Assembly: GCA_019155185.1 (NCBI GenBank)
Contig: CM032800.1
Coordinates: 17,690,938-17,754,937 of the forward strand
Reading direction: 5' to 3'
DNA from: Beaufortia kweichowensis
Lineage: Eukaryota > Chordata > Actinopteri > Cypriniformes > Gastromyzontidae
DNA length: 64,000 nt
Shown: positions 53,686-64,000 of the stretch, one piece after another
Layout: each line of letters begins with the position of its first letter
Numbering within the stretch: the first letter of the stretch is position 1
The notes under the pieces: model-generated
Seen by the model: the letters and a program-made list of their open reading frames with translations, nothing else
What the model was told of the DNA's origin: nothing
The model's database searches: none
Program-made: the position numbers and the translations under genes

Positions 53686-54190
53686 AGAGGTCCCGGTAGC
53701 AGCGGCTCAGGACATTCATACCCAGAACACCCGGAACCTGAGCACACAAACCACCAGGAGGATCTTTAACCACCAGCACCCCACAACCTAAGACCACCTG
53801 CCCACAAAGCTGTATGTCGAGCTCCAAATAGCCAATATAAGGAATTGAGAGGCCATTCGCCGCCCGGAGCTGTAGCCAATGACAAGACCTAAGTTGTTCT
53901 TGACCCCTCGACCCATAATTCTTCATAAAACAACTCTCCGTAATGGTGGACACCATGGAACCAGTGTCCACCAGGCAAGGCACGTTAACCCCACCCATAC
54001 ACACGTCGAGTTGCGGGCACTTTGCCATAAGGCGGGCCATACAATTTGTATCAATGGAAAACCCTGAGCCTATATTTTCCCCAACCAAGCTTTGGCCCTG
54101 CAGCTCGGCGGGAACTAGTTTCCCAACGGTTGCCTGTCCTGTGACTGCACGCCCCTTGTTAAAGCTGAATCCACCCGAGACGGTCTCCAT
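53555..54190 (-). CDS. Gypsy aspartic protease region
   Basis: Contains NVPCLVDTGSMVSTITESCF, the DTGS active-site motif of retropepsins, and later VLGMNVLSRCYRDLFGQ, the ILGxD-like flap-side motif with Asn in place of Asp. The frame overlaps the end of gag by 76 bases in the -1 register. That fits a -1 ribosomal frameshift, as in many Ty3/gypsy elements, but could equally be an indel. Confidence 0.8.
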   Translation of the reverse strand: METVSGGFSFNKGRAVTGQATVGKLVPAELQGQSLVGENIGSGFSIDTNCMARLMAKCPQLDVCMGGVNVPCLVDTGSMVSTITESCFMKNYGSRGQEQLRSCHWLQLRAANGLSIPYIGYLELDIQLCGQVVLGCGVLVVKDPPGGLCAQVPGVLGMNVLSRCYRDLFGQHGTSLFDLPVVSRAPISVFQALQHCHHIEVQPISDKGGSS

Positions 54191-55182
54191 TCCCTGTCAC
54201 AATCCCTGGCAAAATGACCAGGTTGTTGACACCTCCGACAAATGATCTGACTAAGCCGAGATGATTTCAACAATGGCTGGGGATTTCGAAATTGAGCCAT
54301 ACTTTGAGTCAATTGATTCAATTGTTGTTGTTGTTGCTGTTGCTGTTTCAGCATCTCGCGCAATTCACTTATTTCAGGATTGGCGGCACTACTATCCCCT
54401 GTATGCTTATGTCCCTGTACCCCATACTGAATGCCATAAGTGGACGGAACTGATTGACTTCGGCCCCGCATTCCCCCAGGCATGCCCTCACGTTCCCAGC
54501 GCATAGCTTCCCCGCGAACGTCCAACAACATAGCCATGGGTTGGCGACGGACGAGTTGCTTCAATTCACGTCGAAGAGCCCCATCACTCACATGTTCAAC
54601 AAATTGATCTCGTAACAAAATGTCTGCATTAGGAATAGCATGGGGTGATTGACTTTTAACCTTTTCCAGCAAACTCAACAGGGCCAGGGAAAACTCCAAC
54701 AAGGTCTCCCCGTCCCGTTGTTTTCTGGAAAAAAATGACTCTTGCAGAGCAACATATGAACTCGTGCAACCATACAATTCACGTAATGCCTGAATAATTT
54801 TCTGTGGATCCTCCCTTTCGTCCCTTGGCCGATATCGAATTTCCTCCCTCGCCTCTCCCTCCAAGTGATCAAACAAAAAGAATGCCTGATCAATCATAGA
54901 GAGATGGCGAAGCCGCATGCAGGCCTGAGCCTCGTCTACCCACTCGTCGATCATAACACCAGACCTGCCATTAAATTTCGGGCACTTACAGTCTCGAGGA
55001 ACAAAAACAAATCGATCTGTCGCTGATGCACCAGCATCAGTGAGTGAAGGATCTACGTCAACAGAAGCAAAAGTATTAGATGGACCCGACTGTACAACAT
55101 GCCCTTGCTCCCGCCGTAACCTTTCATTATCAGATTTTAATTGGGCTACCAATTCTCTCAATTCGTAAAGTTCATCCTCCAT
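54115..55182 (-). CDS. Gypsy Gag protein, 355 residues
   Basis: Starts MEDELYELRELVAQLKSDNE, a coiled-coil-like N-terminus. A capsid-type domain follows (CPKFNGRSGVMIDEWVDEAQ, FLFDHLEGEAREEIRYRPRD, FSRKQRDGETLLEFSLALLS, RDQFVEHVSDGALRRELKQL). A Gln-rich stretch comes next, then one CCHC zinc knuckle CRRCQQPGHFARDC near residue 325. The layout is that of Ty3/gypsy Gag and of the PNMA/Arc-related capsids. The frame is intact. Confidence 0.88.
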   Translation of the reverse strand: MEDELYELRELVAQLKSDNERLRREQGHVVQSGPSNTFASVDVDPSLTDAGASATDRFVFVPRDCKCPKFNGRSGVMIDEWVDEAQACMRLRHLSMIDQAFFLFDHLEGEAREEIRYRPRDEREDPQKIIQALRELYGCTSSYVALQESFFSRKQRDGETLLEFSLALLSLLEKVKSQSPHAIPNADILLRDQFVEHVSDGALRRELKQLVRRQPMAMLLDVRGEAMRWEREGMPGGMRGRSQSVPSTYGIQYGVQGHKHTGDSSAANPEISELREMLKQQQQQQQQLNQLTQSMAQFRNPQPLLKSSRLSQIICRRCQQPGHFARDCDREWRPSRVDSALTRGVQSQDRQPLGN

Positions 55183-55404
55183 AATTGCAAATCACCAAAC
55201 ACTTACCCCTACTGATGAAATCCAGAATTTAAGAGTCTACACACCACACAGACCCACCAAATCAAGGGACTGCTGCTGCCACCCGGTTCCTAAAGAGAAA
55301 AAGGAAAAGGCAAAGAAGAAGAAAAAAAAAGAAAGAAAAACAAAACAAAATATCCAGGCTACACACCAGACAATACCCACGTCTCTGCACCACACAATAG
55401 AGAC

Positions 55405-55420
55405 CCTGCCGACTACGCCA
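55405..55420 (-). other. Primer-binding site matching tRNA-Ser
   Basis: On the minus strand, three bases inside the 5' LTR, the sequence reads TGGCGTAGTCGGCAGG. Its complement cctgccgactacgcca equals the 3' end of vertebrate tRNA-Ser (as I recall it) including CCA. This fits the primer site of a reverse-transcribing LTR element. The identity is from memory of tRNA sequence. Confidence 0.75.
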
Positions 55421-55423
55421 GAA

Positions 55424-57092
55424 TGTAGCATAAAATGGGGGGGGGGGCGGTGGAGAAGAGCTGGTCGCTAAACGCTAAGAGCTCAGACTCAAGTACTGGT
55501 GGGAAAACCGACTACGCCACCTGGGACAAATTCACCCAGGAAATAGAAAAACCCTTGGTTTATTTAAGTAGGTCACGCTGGTTCGATTCTCTAATAAATA
55601 AAGTGTAGGCAAGAAACGTGGGTAATTCATAAAAATACAAAATTTATTAGTTTGATCGTAGGATAAAAGATCACTTTAAAATATCAATGAGCACACCATG
55701 CCACTCCTGGTAGCGCCGTATCAGTAACACATTCTACAATCTAATAAATCACAAATCACACAATAGAAAAGAGACACAACATGACAAAATATATAATTCA
55801 CAGGACTGGAGTTACCCACCGGAGCGATCACCAAGGCTAGTAATCCCACAGCACACTTCCACACACACACACACGCACACAGTGAGGTTAAATCACACAG
55901 TCATACACTTTAGAAGTGCCACACGGCAAACTTTGAAGTACCACCACCACCACTAAGATCCTTCTCCGTGGGCCCCAAACTCCTGAAAAATATACAAATA
56001 AGAAATTCTTTAAACAGGCCTAAATAACACATTGGATGATAACATTCCCTATTCAATAACCATACAGCAATGAATAGTGATCATTTAAATGCACCAATCC
56101 ACACGATCACCTTCAACAAAAACAACAAACTAAAAAGAAAATATACTTTGCATTATAAAACAAACAAAATACAAAAAAACAACCACATAACATTCAAAGA
56201 TAAATCAAGAAAAAGAAAAGAACCAAGAAACCGGGTGCTGACAATAGCAGCAGCAGTGATGATGATAGCAAGAGCAACAACAATGATGGTTATAGCAATA
56301 ACAATAACAGTGATGATGATAGCAATAGCAGCAACGATGATGATTATAGCAATAACAATAGCAGTGATGATGATAGCAATAGCAGCAGTGACGATGATGA
56401 TAGCAATAGCAATAGCAGCAGCGACGATGATGATAGCAATAGCAATAGCAGCAGCGACGATGATGATAGCAATAGCAATAGCAGCAGCGACGATGGTGAT
56501 AGCAATAAACGCCCCGGACGAAAAGGGAGAATCCTTAAACAAATAGAGACATACCGTAAAGTAGTTAGCATTATTTACGTGTCCTACTAAAATTCCAATC
56601 CGGTAAGCAGACAGATAAAAAGTAACCACTTACCCACAGCACTATGTGAACTTTACATATAGTTCACCACCCAGAATAACCGGATAGGCCAAACTTGGCC
56701 ACTGTCAGACTGAAGCACAGGGACTGCACATTACTCAACCGGCACCCAACAAGGGTGAGCGCTGTATTTACAATTTGGATGGATTTCACCTACCTGATAA
56801 CAGAGCAGTCACAGGACTCACTAACGAGGCAACCGATGGCGACACACACCCAAGTGCGGAACAAAGCTACGATGACAAATAACTTAAGTACCACACAAAT
56901 AATCATTATAACCCATGCTACATGCTAACTGCACATACCTGACAGCACCGTCAACACCACAAAGAAAAGGGGAGGGTCCAGATGTGACGCATCCCTAGCA
57001 GCACCCAAACAGCTCTAAAATAGTGTACCCTCACTGCCAATTGGCCATCCCAAGTGCCAATCACCATTAGCAATTCCATGCATTCTGCCACA
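55424..57092 (-). repeat. 5' LTR of the gypsy element
   Basis: 1,669 bp, nearly identical to the 3' LTR. It differs in the copy number of the gat/agc tandem region (56230-56510), in a G run near 55438 and in a deletion around 56912. The R/U5 boundary was not determined. Confidence 0.92.
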
Positions 57093-57285
57093 CACGCAAC
57101 AACATAAACTAACATTAACACACGACAAAGAACAAAGGAAAACACAGGGCTTAAATAATGGTCCATAATGAATGTGCGCAGGTGCCGGTGATGAATCAAT
57201 GATGATTGATTGTGAACAGGTGAGTGGAGTGCAAAGGATTATCGGGAATGGAGTCCGGGGAAACACATGGGGCTGTGACAATAGC

Positions 57286-60229
57286 ACAGATACGCAATAA
57301 TTTAAAAGACTAATTTCTGAATTTTAATTTCTATTATTAGTCTCTCCTCATCCCTATTTGTTGATGAATATTCATGAGGTGCAGAAGCAGAACTTTCATC
57401 GAATGAGATCGCTGTATGGGCGGAGCTTTCAGCTGTGACGTCGCAGAAACAGAAACTGTTTCTAAAATAGAATCCACTGTCGCGTGTCGCAGCGTCGCGT
57501 CGCGTCGCGTCTGGTTAGAACAAAACTTCACGCACACGCGCGCACGCACACATAAATGTTGGGTTTCCATGTTTTATGTTGGCTTTTCATAGTCTTAATG
57601 ACTTTTATACTACACAAACTGTAACCCTCACACAAACCTTTCTGCATTTCCAATAAACATCATTTTGTGTGATTTATCACCTGTTGTAACCATGATGTAT
57701 AGAAACCACACACACACACACATATACTGTATGTTGGTAGTACTAAATGCTTTGTTGTGAAAGGTCACTGTTTGTAATGTTTGTTTTAATATCAAACACA
57801 AAACTGTATGTACAGGCTTTGCATTTCGATATCTACAAACAGTATTGAGTCTGTGAAGAAAGCAGTAAGGCTTTATAAACTGCCAGTTAGGACATTAGAC
57901 AAATCCTCCAGCACATCTCACTAATGTTTAAGGCTATGTAAAGAGACAGGGCAGTAATTGCCTGTGGAAAATTACACAGCATTCAAAGCATCAGTGCATA
58001 ATTACACACCATTCACAACATCTCTCCTCTTCTGAGCGTGAGCATGTGAAGCCAAATGTTACATCGCTCCTAGCTGCTTTTCTCTGGTGATAATTCAATA
58101 TGCTATGTGTGGTATTTAATAGAAACAACCTTTACAAACAGTGGGCTCGTTGTGATGCTAAATCCTGCTGTAGATCCACTGTGCTGTTTCTTTCTCTCCT
58201 TTACAATTGTTGCTTGTCAGATGGTACGACATGAACCCAGTCAGATCTGGAGTAAAAACCAAAGCAGACCACAATTTTTACCCCAAACTGTGCTGTAATC
58301 TTGTACTCGCTGTGGCTGTTTTACATCACGAAATATAGACAATGTACAATACCCCTGTTGCCAATGTTTTGCCTAGAAAGGAAAAATCAAGTCAACATAA
58401 CAAACTGTTCATTCTTTTAGAAAGGCGTTAGGATAATAGTTAAATAGTTCATAGAGAAAAAAGTGAGACATTAATTTTGCTTATTACACTTTATTAGGTA
58501 TTTACACCTGCTCATGGATGTAAATCATCTGACAGAAACCTAATGCATAATATCATGAAATTTACAGAGACTTTGACCATGAGATGAATTTCATTGTTAG
58601 AGAAATATCTCAGAAAAGATTTTATAGAGATGATGTGAAAAACAGTTGTATGGGTGAAAGATAGAGGTGAGAAGAATGACCGATTGAATGACTGATTCAA
58701 GATGACAGTAAGTTAAATAAGCAGGTTACATTAGTGCTACAGTATGAGCATTTCTGAAGAGAAAACACGGCTGTCTGGTGACGTTACAGTGGACCCACAG
58801 ACACAACAGCACTGGACTGCCAGTGGATTAACACTGGTTAATGGTACAGTCTGAATTAAACAGCTGTCTATACTGAGTCTAATAACCAGATGGGACATTG
58901 AGCGTAAAACATGATGTAATCGTGTAATGTACAGTTAGGTGGAGAGAGATGATATTTTACTGTGAGCGACCTACCCACCATGTTGGTATGGAAATAGATA
59001 CCATTTACATTTATTCAAAAAACTCAAATATGTGCAGAGAATTTGTTAAATTTGTTTAAAAAAAATCAAGGAAGAAAATTGTAATTTGTAACAAAATATA
59101 GTTTGTTACAGTTTGTTATAGTATAAAAGTGCTAAAAAATTGGGTTGTATTACAACGTGATGAATTGTTGTGAAACATTTCCAGATTCTCCATTGATTAG
59201 TTTTAGAAAAAGTACAACCTTAGGAGACAATTAAACTACTCGTGTTACTTACTTACTATGTCCTCAATGTAAGGTGTTTTATATTGGGAGAACAAAAAGA
59301 CGATTACTGGATCGATTGGCTGAAAACCAATATGTCATTAATGAAGTAATGAAGAATATCCTGTGGCAAAACATCCTACATGAATACACAAAAGTAATCC
59401 TTTGATCCTTGAGGTATTGATCATGTGAATATAACAGTTAGAAAAGGAAATAATCAAAGAAAGACATTCTGGATTTATAAATTAGAGGCTAATACAGTAT
59501 ATACCCAGCACTGAATGAGGACTTTACTCTGCTTAAGTTCTTTTTTCTTTTTGTAAGTGGTATTTCTTGTGTATGAAAATTTGCTGGGGTTTTTTGTATA
59601 AATTGTGTTGTCGTTGTGAAGAGTTTTATGTCACATGACAATTGTCTTATTGACAATAACTGCTTTTTAACCCCCAAATGTGCCATGGTCACCCCAAAGT
59701 TTGATTTGATGGACTGTTATAAACCCTAGACCTGAGAGCATCTTCATCTTATAGCACCTTGACCCACAGATGCTCTCTCTACTATTGGACTTTGCTTGAA
59801 AAACAACAAACAAATTTCTCATCTATTTTTAGATATTTTCAAATATAAATCGTTTTCTTTCAAGCAATAAAAACAACATAAATAAAACAGATTTAGCCTA
59901 CAATTCTCGCTGAGGTTATGGCGAGGCTGTCTGAGCATGACGCAGCAGATGAATCTCTGACTAACTGCTTTTCTTTTCAAATTGGTCAATTTAAGAAATT
60001 CATGTTTATTATCTTTAGCAGTACAACGCTTTATGATGATATGTTTGTAGACCACATTGGTTGTGCTGTTTTGTTTGTAACATTAGTAAATGCTTACATT
60101 TACATGATGTAAGGCCATTCATCAAGCATCGATGAGCATATATCAAATACTGATGATTTCACTCTCCAACAAAAGAAATCTTTTTCTAAATTTATGTCAA
60201 ATGATGGTGGTGCACGCAGCTGAAGTTTC
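57286..60229. other. No gene recognised
   Basis: Non-coding. It includes a CpG-rich patch with tandem gcgtc words (57478-57511) and repeat B copy 2 (57555-57720). The rest is A/T-rich with no exon seen. Confidence 0.4.
57555..57720 (-). repeat. Interspersed repeat B, copy 2
   Basis: Inverted relative to 9009-9285. It shares the aaacctttctgcattt word, the gggtttccatgttttatgtt end and flanking CA repeats, though the telomere-like core is lost. Confidence 0.5.
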
Positions 60230-60760
60230 AGAAATCAAGGGTTTGTTTTTCCTGTGATCATGAATGAAGAAGAAATAAGCATGTGAGAAGGAAGGAGGCA
60301 GCGGGATTCTGCGATGCTGCCCTGTGAGACGCCTCTCATCCAGCACGAGACCCCTGTATGAGATCCCGCCAGACTGTCAGGAGAACCCTAATAAGAAGAG
60401 GCCTCATGAATTATTCATTCCCACCATCCGTGCTTGTTCTCCCCATCCCTCCTCATCTACCCACACTGCACTTAGGATAGATATTCCCTTTAAAGCCCAA
60501 AGCTTTGCTCTTTGCCTTGGGGTTTAAGCTAGGTCCTTAAAACAAGCCACCCGGTGGTGAACGCTTGTGAGATGGAGACCAATTAGACTCCCGCCCCTTT
60601 GCTCTCCACCTCTTGATCTTAAAACGTCTCGATGGACGATCTTTCTCCATGCGTTTTCCATTTTGCATAAGTCGTGGCTAATCGGTCATAATTTACAAGA
60701 GAGATTGCTTTTTAAAGTGTAAATGGATAAGGACTTTGCACAGCAATGCAAATGTGAAGC
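60230..60760. promoter_or_regulatory. Candidate conserved non-coding element
   Basis: About 500 bp of balanced composition without simple repeats, transposon ends or coding potential, in clear contrast with its A/T-rich surroundings. It contains homeobox/POU-like words (atgaattattcattc, ttgcataagtcgtggctaat). Such islands in gene-poor DNA are often enhancers. This is inference; no alignment could be made. Confidence 0.3.
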
Positions 60761-60839
60761 TGATGTCACATCAGCTGACGCTGTGTTGCATGATGGGATG
60801 CCGCCATCATCTTAGAAGGATTACACTCTAAAATGTAAT

Positions 60840-61223
60840 TGTCACGGTCGCATCAGATCCGACCGTCACCAGCGCACGATCCCCACTTCATTTCCCATCA
60901 TCCCGTTCACCGCACGCCATCATCATTGATCACCGTCACCTGTTTTCAATCACCATGAACTCTTTATATACTGTTTGTTTTCTGTCTTTCGTCGTCAGGT
61001 ATTGGTTCTGTCTTGACATGTTTGTATACCTGTTCATAGACCTGTTGAATACCGGTTCATAGATCTGTTTAAGACCCGTTTGTATTTACGTTTATATTAC
61101 CTGTTATTAGTTATCTTTGTTGTTTTACCTGTGTTCTTGTGTTTGTATCTGTTTCGTTTTGTTTAAGTAAACTTTGATTATACTTTACCTGGTCCATCTG
61201 TGTTCTCCCTCAGTCCCGTAACA
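60840..61223 (+). mobile_element. Solo LTR with 5-bp target duplication
   Basis: 384 bp from tgtcacggtcgcatcagatc to ctcagtcccgtaaca, flanked by gtaat on both sides (60835-60839 and 61224-61228). A TATA-like tttatata occurs at 60962-60969. No internal region or second LTR is present, so it is what remains after LTR-LTR recombination of a Ty3/gypsy-type element. Confidence 0.85.
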
Positions 61224-62323
61224 GTAATGTCCCCTTCAATATTAACGGTTTGTTAAACGTTTTCGAAACATAATTGTACATAATTCTTTACATAAAAGCT
61301 TTATGTTGTTTTTGGTCCTTCAAAATGTGTGCTCAGGTCTGTTCACGACTTCTTCCTTTTCAATGTGGGTTCATTCTTGTATCCAAAACCCACTTTTCTC
61401 ATTTTGATTCATTAAAATGTCTTACAACACAGTCTCATGCTGACGTAATAACTGATATGATATTCCTAGAATAAATCTTTGTAGCAGTAAAACCTGCGGT
61501 TGTGACCTCTGAGCCCATCTACATGGGCATTGAACTTCTTTTACTATTTGATATTTAATGTCGTCTCATTATCAAAATGTAGTACTGTGTATGAGGAGCT
61601 TCTCAAAGCAATCAGTCACGATTAACTCTGAGAGCGATGCATTTTAACTTCATATACAAGTGGAGAAGATAGTGGAGTTTTGTTTTCAAGTATAGTCTAA
61701 TCATTGAACCCTTGATTGAATTCTGTGTGTATTTCACCATGTTATCCAGTCCTGAAAGCCTCAGAATGTCAAAAGTAATATTCATTTTAAAAGCAATGTA
61801 TTATAAACTTTCTTGCATACTCATGTTGCATTTACACATGCCATATACATTTTAGAGCCGTTTTAAGCGTGTCTTTGACTTTATTATAATGTAGTTGAGA
61901 CTATGAACTCTAACTCAAGTATGTGTTCAACATTATTTTTAATGTTTTGATATTATTAATGTTTAAAATGAATGCCCCTTATATTTGATAAACTTTCACA
62001 ATTTCACTTTCACTTCGAGTCCTCAGATCTTTTCTTTTCATCATTCTAATGCATCCTAAGAAGGTGAAGCTAAGACGCAAAGGAAGGAAACAAAGAAGCA
62101 CAATAAGAAATGAGAAGCACCTACAGTGACGATCTGACTTCAGAAAGTTAAAAACTTTAATTCAGTTTTTACATGATGATATTGTTACTAATAATAAAAT
62201 ATAACTTGAATCTTGTATCTTGTATTTCATTTAAGGTTTGACATGGCAGGATATTGCAGCCCAGAAAGAATCTACAATTCTTTCCCTTAGCAGCACAGCC
62301 TGAATTGCATCAACAGCAAAATA
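61224..62323. other. No gene recognised
   Basis: A/T-rich sequence between the solo LTR and the Tc1 element. Confidence 0.4.
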
Positions 62324-63510
62324 CAAACCCCATTCCAAAAAAGTTGGGACACTGTACAAATTGTGAATAAAAAAGGAATGCAATAATTTACAAATCTCAT
62401 AAACTTATATTTTATTCACAATAGAATATAGATAACATGTCAAATGTTGAAAGTGAGACATTTTGAAATGTCATGCCAAATATTGGCTCATTTTGGATTT
62501 CATGAGAGCTACACATTCCAAAAAAGTTGGGACAGGTAGCAATAAGAGGCCGGAAAAGTTAAATGTACATATAAGGAACAGCTGGAGGACCAATTTGCAA
62601 CTTATTAGGTCAATTGGCAACATGATTGAGTATGAAAAGAGCCTCTCAGAGTGGCAGTGTCTCTCAGAAGTCAAGATGGGAGAGGATCACCAATTCCCCC
62701 AATGCTGTGGCGAAAACTAGTGGAGCAATATCAGAAAAGAGTTTCTCAGAGAAAAATTGCAAAGAGTTTGAAGTTCTCATCATCTACAGTGCATAATATC
62801 ATCCAAAGATTCAGAGAATCTGGAACAATCTCTGTGCGTAAGGGTCAAGGCCAGAAAACCATACTGGATGCCCGTAATCTTGGACCCTTAAGAGCGGCAC
62901 TGCATCACATACAGGAATGCTACTGTAATGGAAATCACAACATGGGCTCAGGAATACTTCCAGAAAACATTGTCGGTGAACACAATCCACCGTGCCATTC
63001 ACAAGCTGTTGCCGGCTAAAACTCTATAGGTCAAAAGAAGCCATATCTAAACATGATCCAGAAGCGCAGAGGCGTTTTCTCTGGAGCCAAGGCTCATTTA
63101 AAATGGACTGTGGCAAAGTGGAAAACTGTTCTGTGGTCAGAGCGAATCAAAATTTGAAGTTCTTTTTGGAAAACTGGGACGCCATGTCATCCGGACTAAA
63201 GAGGACAAGGACAACCCAAGTTGTTATCAGCGCTCGGTTCAGAAGCCTGCATCTCTGATGGTATGGGGTTGCATGAGTGCGTGTGGCATGGGCAGCTTAC
63301 ACATCTGGAAAGGCATCAATGCTGAAAGGTATATCCAAGTTCTAGAACAACATATGCTCCCATCCAGATGTCGTCTCTTTCAGGGAAGACCTTGCATTTT
63401 CCAACATGACAATGCCAGACCACATACTGCATCAATTACAACATCATGGCTGCGTAGAAGAAGGATCCGGGTACTGAAATGGGCAGCCTGCAGTGCAGAT
63501 CTTTCACCCA
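62324..63510 (+). mobile_element. Tc1-like transposon, truncated at its 3' end
   Basis: After a TA (62322-62323) the left end reads caaaccccattccaaaaaag ttgggacactg. The related word cattccaaaaaagttgggac recurs at 62514, a subterminal direct repeat typical of this group. The transposase (separate entry) follows. Similarity ends at LSPI near 63510 and the right terminal repeat is missing. Confidence 0.85.
62669..63510 (+). pseudogene. Tc1 transposase, frameshifted
   Basis: Paired-like HTH region PPMLWRKLVEQYQKRVSQRK then STVHNIIQRFRESGTISVRK at the start. Frameshifts follow near 62900, 63020 and 63130. The catalytic domain resumes with SLMVWGCMSACGMGSLHIWK and CIFQHDNARPHTASITTSWL, carrying the second Asp. 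The first Asp motif (WSDES) reads WSERI in another frame. The region with the last catalytic Glu is missing or altered after ADLSPI. The transposase is dead. Confidence 0.85.
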
Positions 63511-63777
63511 TAGTTTATTTGATTGTCATCATCGTCTCCCTCTAATCTCACCCCCGTAACAACTATAGATATTTTTCTGATGTCTGGACTCGGGGTTTAC
63601 GAACGTATAAACAGATGGTCTAATATTAATAAATTCATTCTCTGAGACTTTTGACTGCAAAAGTCACATCCATATAACCCTAAAATTGGGAATTCTAAGT
63701 AATTTATAAAAAATGGACAAAACTGTACAGTGAAAACAGAGGGAAGACAAAAGAGAGGGAAAACAAGACGTGCCACT
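63511..63777. other. No gene recognised
   Basis: Unclassified sequence between the broken transposon and repeat C. Confidence 0.4.
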
Positions 63778-63901
63778 GCCGTTACTATGAATGGGGCGGA
63801 TTGCAACGCTCAATATGGCCGCTCTAGCGCCGGAAGTCCCCCCTTCCAGTAAAAAGAGCCAATCACAAATTGATAAAGACTGATGTTTCTCTAGGGGAGG
63901 G
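63778..63901 (+). repeat. Dispersed repeat C, copy 2
   Basis: Reverse complement of 27482-27603, including aatatggccgctctagcgcc, cttccagtaaaaagagccaa and gatgtttctctaggggaggg. The right flank (ggttgtttacagagactcac) also resembles the left flank of copy 1. The window ends shortly after, so the right border is unknown. Confidence 0.7.
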
Positions 63902-64000
63902 GTTGTTTACAGAGACTCACATCTAAAGTAAATTTTAAGTTATTTCACGTAATTTGATGCTATTTTACATTTTGTAGCAGTGTTATTATTGCATTACATA

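Larger units (their letters stand above)
48259..57092 (-). mobile_element. Full-length Ty3/gypsy retrotransposon
   Basis: 8.83 kb, flanked by a 4-bp duplication cacg (48255-48258 and 57093-57096), inserted in the 5' LTR of the smaller element. Both LTRs (48259-49891 and 55424-57092) have TG...CA ends and differ by only a handful of substitutions plus length change in an internal tandem repeat, so insertion is recent. Order on the minus strand is gag, protease, RT, RNase H, integrase, the Ty3/gypsy arrangement. Several indels break pol. The smaller element's copy at 46919-46940 shows the unoccupied target taacacgcaacaac. Confidence 0.93.
46813..57280 (-). mobile_element. Non-autonomous LTR element, complete but split by a gypsy insertion
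   Basis: Minus-strand element bounded by a perfect 5-bp duplication atagc (46808-46812 and 57281-57285). The 3' LTR is 46813-47112 (300 bp, TG...CA). A purine tract gggaggggggatac lies just upstream of it on the minus strand (47113-47126). The internal region is 47113-48165. The 5' LTR is in two pieces, 48166-48258 and 57097-57280, separated by the gypsy element. The second LTR lacks about 20 bp present in the first. The interior encodes only a short gag-like head and Pro-rich text, so replication would depend on another element's enzymes. Confidence 0.85.

Noticed and set aside
59918..60112. 64-codon frame starting MARLSEHDAADESL
   Set aside because: No domain, no splice context and a hydrophobic A/T-driven end; indistinguishable from chance frames.

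Overview
The window is vertebrate nuclear DNA, from a teleost and most likely a cypriniform. It has intron-rich genes with GT/AG junctions, abundant fish-type transposable elements (L2- and RTE-like LINEs, tRNA-derived SINEs, hAT, Tc1 and Ty3/gypsy elements) and very long (GA)n, (TC)n and (CA)n tracts. The fish call is inference from gene content and repeat types. The gene order inpp5b then mtf1, both on the + strand, matches a neighbourhood I recall from vertebrate genomes (human 1p34.3), and it supports calling the phosphatase gene inpp5b rather than its paralogue ocrl.

Layout. 1-1640 is a 35-bp minisatellite at the window edge, and 1.6-4.3 kb is nested LINE and SINE debris. At 6.9-9.0 kb lies an eight-exon gene for a secreted or GPI-anchored mucin-like protein with two Ly6/uPAR-type cysteine-rich domains. 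9-12 kb is non-coding with one interspersed DNA element. inpp5b runs from 12.56 to 29.19 kb in 24 coding exons encoding PH, inositol 5-phosphatase, ASH and RhoGAP-like domains, with an alternative first exon at 19.63 kb behind two CRE-like sites. Its exon 2 is fused to the end of a 95-bp tandem array built from the exon's own 5' part, and that array is interleaved with a non-autonomous LTR element (13.0-15.6 kb). Two further lesions are a one-base insertion in exon 5 and a damaged exon 11/12 region. The first coding exon of mtf1 lies at 31.32-31.75 kb. I found none of its zinc-finger exons in the remaining 32 kb, which contains a 100-N gap at 34519-34618.

34.6-64 kb is essentially transposons, minisatellites and unclassified DNA. 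The clearest structure is a double-nested LTR complex. A small non-autonomous LTR element (46813-57280, 5-bp target duplication atagc) was split when a full Ty3/gypsy element (48259-57092, minus strand, 4-bp duplication cacg) inserted into its 5' LTR. The gypsy element has gag, protease, RT/RNase H and integrase reading frames broken by a few indels, nearly identical 1.6-kb LTRs and a primer-binding site that looks like the 3' end of tRNA-Ser. Other elements are a DNA transposon inserted in a SINE (43.9-45.4 kb), a solo LTR (60840-61223), a broken Tc1 transposase (62.3-63.5 kb) and several small inverted-repeat elements.

How the genes relate. inpp5b encodes a phosphoinositide 5-phosphatase of endosomes, Golgi and cilium, and mtf1 encodes the metal-responsive zinc-finger activator; they are neighbours, not pathway partners. 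The sequence gives several hints of local consensus or assembly error (indels in homopolymers, mosaics inside repeats), so the apparent lesions in inpp5b should not be taken as pseudogenisation without read support.
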